Source of the DNA: Rhizophagus sp. LPA8_4_AMF
Lineage: Eukaryota; Glomeromycota; Glomeromycetes; Glomerales; Glomeraceae
Length of the DNA: 45,303 bases
Direction of reading: 5' to 3'
Assembly: GCA_021464525.1 (NCBI GenBank)
Contig: JADRCO010000180.1
Location: 1 to 45,303 of the forward strand
Shown: piece by piece, positions 41,709 through 45,303 of the stretch
How the letters are laid out: each line of letters opens with the position of its first letter
Numbering within the stretch: the first letter of the stretch is position 1
Notes under the pieces: model-generated
Databases searched by the model: none
Seen by the model: only the letters and a program-made list of their open reading frames with translations
What the model was told of the DNA's origin: nothing
Translations under genes and position numbers: made by a program

Positions 41709-42955
41709 AAAAAAAATTAGGAAAAAAAGTAAATATTGTAATTTATAGATATGCATTATATATGTATTAGATTTATCATTTAATATAATCTATTTAATTC
41801 AATAAAATTTGGCATTTTTTTTAGTATTTTCATTTTTTTTTGGCGCGGTCTCTACTTTCCTATGAAAAAATGTCACAGATATCCACGTGATTTTTGGTTT
41901 TTTAGTCAGAAATTAAAAAATTCATTCTAATTCCAGCTGAATGTCACAATGCCGGCCATTTTCGTGGAGTAGTCTTTGGCTCAGTGTCTCTTAGCGCAGT
42001 CTTGGCACAGTAAATTGTAAGTTCTAAAGTCGATAACAATGATATTTATTGTTAAAAATTCAATTATAGAGTAAAAATATTAGAAAAATGTTACACAGTG
42101 GCTTATTCACCACAAAATCACGTGGGCCGGTGGGTGAAAATTTGTTGGTGTTACTGTCCCCTGGTGTAGATCTTTATCATAAACTTTTCTTTTTTCATTC
42201 CATTTGGCATAAATATTGTTTGGAAAGAGTATGTTATTTTTAAAATTTTTAAAAGTAAGTTTGTTACTGTATGTTCTATTTATTTGTGATTGAAAAGCTG
42301 AAAAATAAACTGAAATACTTCTTTACTTTCTTTACTGAAAACTTAGAACATGATTATAAGGCTTTAAGAATATAATATTATTTATGGAAACTAATATATA
42401 GTTAATACAGTAGTGTAGTAAAAGAATATAAAATAAATTTTGTATAATATTAGTCTATTGAATTGTATGGTTAAAAACTTTTAAAGAAGTATGTTATTTA
42501 AATTTTTAAAATTATACATTGTACACATATTTTTGTTTTTTTGCACTTTTTTTTATGTTATATACTGCCAAATATTACCATGCATACTCTACTCAACATC
42601 TCCCCCATGCTCTACTACTTTCTGTCTTACCACTTTTTCTTTAATAAAATACTATAAGAATTTTTTAAAATAGTTTTTCATGAAAAAACATTGTGAAAAT
42701 TTTTTTAGATAAATATTACACAAAACAAAAATTATACAGTTTACGAGAAAGATTTACATTGTGATGTATAGCTGATTTTTATTGATAAATTTTTTTCATA
42801 ATCCTTGAAACATTGCTGACTCACAGTTCGTAATAATTACTAACTTACAGCTTGTAAAAATTATTCAACAACCATTTATGAAATATATATGATATGTAAT
42901 CAAAATATCAATACTATTTCAAGTACTTTCACCAATCTATATACAAACTTATTTC
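41709..42955. other. Intergenic with an inverted repeat around CACGTG
   Basis: CCACGTGATTTTTGG at 41883-41897 pairs with CACAAAATCACGTGG at 42111-42125, enclosing about 210 bases that are GC-richer than the flanks, and may mark an old MITE. A phrase GAAAGTATGTTATTT-like (GAGTATGTTATTTTTAAAATTTTTAAAA at 42227 and GAAGTATGTTATTTAAATTTTTAAAA near 42486) is a dispersed direct repeat. No gene recognised. Confidence 0.45.
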
Positions 42956-43920
42956 AAGGAAGATTTTCCACCTTTTAGGTCTAATATTTTACCTGCAATT
43001 TTACAACAAAGACAGTTAACTAATAAACATAAATATAAGGTATTTTTATCATATAGTTTTTTACTTACGTTATATTACTAAAAAATTATTTTTTAAATTT
43101 TATTTTTCTCTCGATTTCATATTTTTGATGCAGAAAAATCATGGTATTTTGTCACATTCTAGGTGATACACTAGGGCTTCTTTCCCAATTAAAATTTCTT
43201 GTAAAATGAAAGTTGGGGATTTCAGAAAATTAATTATTATAGTAAACCTAAAAAGTTTCATCAATATTGATGTGAAAAACTTAATCCTATAGTAAGTTAA
43301 TATTTCTGTTATAGATGTTGAAAGAATGGGAATTTTTAACACCAAACCTCCTTTTGATATTAACATTAAACAAGAATTCAGGGGTAAGGAGATATTCTCT
43401 AGGAAAAGCATTGAATTTTACTTCCCTCAAGATCCAGTCAATGAAAATATCCACTTAATAATCATGAAACCACCCTTACTACCACTGGTAAATGTCTTTC
43501 AATATTTTACTTCTTGAACAAAAAATTTATGTTATCTTACACTCTATATTTTTTTGATTAGGAAAAAGAAAAGTGGAAGATTCAAATAAGAATCACCAAG
43601 CCAAAAAAGGTAAACAAAAATTGAATAAGCAATTTGATCAAAGTATTTTCTTTTAATGTTAGACTTCAAAGAATAATAAAAATATTAAAGTCTTAACTCT
43701 TTTCTAGATATAAAAAAATTCAAGATTTATTCAATAGCTTAAAAACTATTAATACAAATAATAAAAGAATTACAGTACCAGCATTGCTAGGAAAAAATAA
43801 AAGTACAGTTATCTATAATCAAGAGTATTATAAATATTTGTGTGACTTCATACTTAAGGATGATAAATTTAAACGATACTGCAAAAGACATATTTTGGAA
43901 TACAGTCAACTTCCTCTATA
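42956..43920 (+). pseudogene. Decayed multi-exon gene, possibly Crinkler-like
   Basis: Exon-like pieces on the plus strand: about 42956-43039 (K-E-D-F-P-P-F-R-S-N-I-L-P-A-I-L, then GTATTT), 43134-43162, about 43315-43490 (N-T-K-P-P-F-D-I-N-I-K-Q-E-F, F-S-R-K-S-I-E-F-Y-F-P, N-E-N-I-H-L-I-I-M), 43562-43608 and about 43714-43920 (T-V-I-Y-N-Q-E-Y-Y-K-Y-L, then F-I-L-K-D-D-K-F-K-R-Y-C-K-R-H). Between H-L-I-I-M and the splice site near 43490 the frame must move by one base for the next piece to read G-K-R-K-V-E-D-S-N-K-N-H-Q-A-K-K, so it is a frameshifted relic. I-H-(L/I)-I-I-x-x-P-P followed by T-G-K-R-K resembles the linker of Crinkler-type fungal proteins. The family call is tentative; the decayed coding character is better supported. 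Confidence 0.4.
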
Positions 43921-44032
43921 GTCACTCTCATTATAGTCACATTCTACTATATAGTCACACTAGTTCGTTAGGTGTTCAAAACATTTTATTATTAAAATCT
44001 ATCTTATATATTCACAATCTATCTATAGTCAC
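43917..44032 (+). repeat. TATAGTCAC word repeat
   Basis: TATAGTCAC occurs at 43917, 43932, 43950 and 44024, each followed by short CT/AT spacers (TCTCAT, ATTCTAC, ACTAG, TATCAC). It follows directly on the last recognisable codon of the decayed gene and interrupts it. Confidence 0.65.
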
Positions 44033-44098
44033 TATCACACCTATTCTCAAAAATCTTATATTAAAAAGTATCAATTATAGTTCCAGTCAATATCAACC

Positions 44099-44320
44099 CA
44101 TTTCGCTAAACGCTATTTCGCCAAAACTTATTTCACTAAAGTCAGTTCACCAAAGGAATATTTCACCAAAAAACTATTTTGCCAAAAGAATATTTTACTG
44201 ACGTCATTTCACCGAATTCCATCTTACTGAAACCATTTCGCTAAAAGTCATTTTACCAAATTCCATTTTGCCAAAGCTATTTCGCTAAAAAACATTTTGC
44301 TGAAGCCATTTCGCTGAAAA
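44099..44320 (+). repeat. 15-bp tandem repeat, 15 units, consensus TTTYRCYRAA plus 5-base linker
   Basis: Units begin at 44101, 44116, 44131, 44146, 44161, 44177, 44193, 44207, 44222, 44236, 44251, 44266, 44280, 44295 and 44309, with spacing of 14-16 bases. Each core (TTTCGCTAAA, TTTCGCCAAA, TTTTGCCAAA, TTTCACCGAA and so on) is close to palindromic (TTT-N-GC-N-AAA). Variation is mostly C/T and A/G transitions. All frames are closed soon on both strands, so it is not coding. Confidence 0.85.
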
Positions 44321-45140
44321 TGATACTAGAAATGATAGCAATTATCACTTTCATAAAAATATCAATCACGTAATAAAATAAAAAAATTTATTTATTTATT
44401 TATTAAAGTTCATCAGGAATCTTAATAAATATTCTGATTTATACTCAAATATATCAATGACAAATATATAAAATAAAACTTAGACGTTGAACAATATCTT
44501 CATTTTTTAGTTTCTATTTTACATTCTTTTACCATGTTACCTAAAATAAAAATTAAATAAATGTTTAAAAAAAATATTCTTTTTATTTTTAAGTGTCTTT
44601 TCTTCTATGATAATATCCTTTAACATTCAAGTAACTGATATTAATTGTTGTTTACTTTTAGATTTAAAAATAAAAAATAAAAATAAAATAAACTGATATT
44701 AATTGTTACGTAATAAATAAATAACTTTATTTTTATGAAAACGTTTAAATATTCATAAAAATCATACTTTATGTATTATAGTCTTCTAATAACATATAAT
44801 GCTTATGCACAAATTATTTATATAAATGTATAATATGTTTATTTGTATTTTTTTTAAAAAAAAAAACTGATGATCGATTTCTTCAATTAATTAAAAAATT
44901 AACAAAAAATGTTCAAATCTATTTCTGATCATGAAATTCACTACTAAGAATTTTTTTTGTTCAAAGTATTGATTGATTATCATAACATTCATAAAGTTAA
45001 ATATGGTAAAATTAATACGAAGTTACAATACCCCTTGATTGATAAGTGTTAGTTACAAAAATAATAAAAAGAAAATAATAATATGAACTGAAGAAATTAT
45101 TTTATGTGATCATATAGAGTAAAGTAGTGTTTGGAATCAT
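44321..45140. other. AT-rich end region, no gene seen
   Basis: No exon or domain recognised. It contains ATTTATTTATTTATT and AAAATAAAAATAAAATAAA simple repeats (about 44388-44405 and 44668-44692); AACTGATATTAATTGTT occurs twice (44634 and 44690). Confidence 0.45.
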
Positions 45141-45147
45141 GAAAATT

Positions 45148-45282
45148 TTATTCGAATAATTCGAATATATTTGAATATTCAAATAAGCATCATCACTATT
45201 CGAATATTCGTGAAATCATGCATGAATATATTCGAATATTATTTATTCGATTTATTCGAATAATATTCGAATAATATATATA
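45148..45282. repeat. Cluster of ATTCGAATA palindromes
   Basis: TTCGAA occurs six times in about 125 bases, mostly inside longer self-complementary words such as TATTCGAATA and AATATTCGAATA, so the segment can fold on itself in several registers. Confidence 0.65.
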
Positions 45283-45303
45283 ATTAGATAATCAATTATC
45301 AAT

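Noticed and set aside
43842-44201. 119-codon open frame over the word repeats
   Set aside because: It translates TATAGTCAC and TTTCGCTAAA repeats and runs out of frame relative to the recognisable coding piece before it.
1-45303. CRISPR arrays, bacterial operons, rRNA genes
   Set aside because: None seen. The tandem repeats have degenerate units without unique spacers, and introns throughout show a eukaryotic nuclear region.

Overview
The window looks like a nuclear scaffold from an early-diverging fungus, most likely an arbuscular-mycorrhizal Glomeromycotina species (Rhizophagus type). The reasons are strong AT bias, long A/T homopolymers, many short GT-AG introns (about 55-100 nt), and a mix of gene families that are expanded in such genomes: Sel1-repeat protein, BTB protein, F-box proteins, protein-kinase relics, tyrosinase relic. 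An AP-4 adaptor subunit is also present. This is inference from gene content; no rRNA or tRNA was recognised.

Layout. 1-8340 is repeat-rich. It holds a small secreted cysteine-rich peptide gene, a pogo/Tigger-type transposase relic split by a Harbinger-like MITE, a five-exon minus-strand gene for a small membrane protein with a hAT-like MITE inside its first intron, a frameshifted tyrosinase relic, and a second hAT-like MITE. 8348-11700 is an intronless ORF pair of bacterial character, split by one frameshift. 12927-13869 is a truncated NFG kinase gene. 15640-16900 is a second, decayed copy of the cysteine-rich-peptide segment. 18463-19707 is a Sel1-repeat protein gene. 20330-21305 is a three-unit tandem repeat. 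22677-25860 carries an F-box protein and a BTB protein.

26193-41708 is the conserved housekeeping part: an 11-exon acyl-CoA oxidase (-), a 22-exon AP-4 epsilon adaptin (+), a six-exon FHIT-type HIT hydrolase (+), an F-box protein (-), a three-exon type II peroxiredoxin (-) and a six-exon short-chain dehydrogenase (+). I rebuilt these exon by exon; every intron keeps the frame and each product has its family's expected length. 42956-45303 is a decayed multi-exon gene followed by short phrase-like tandem repeats and palindromic AT sequence.

The most unusual observations are two apparent U12-type (minor-spliceosome) introns in neighbouring genes. One is an AT-AC intron in AP-4 epsilon. The other is a GTATCCTTT...AG intron in the FHIT gene, next to a 5-nt exon that must be included to encode the conserved Gly-His. 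Also notable are the apparent loss of the catalytic glutamate in acyl-CoA oxidase, the frameshifted bacterial-type gene, the decaying duplicate of the secreted peptide, three MITE-type insertions with target-site duplications, and several minisatellites of short degenerate words. There is no operon-like organisation. Shared intergenic regions that could act as divergent promoters lie at 29021-30183 (oxidase/AP-4) and 37678-40340 (peroxiredoxin/SDR).
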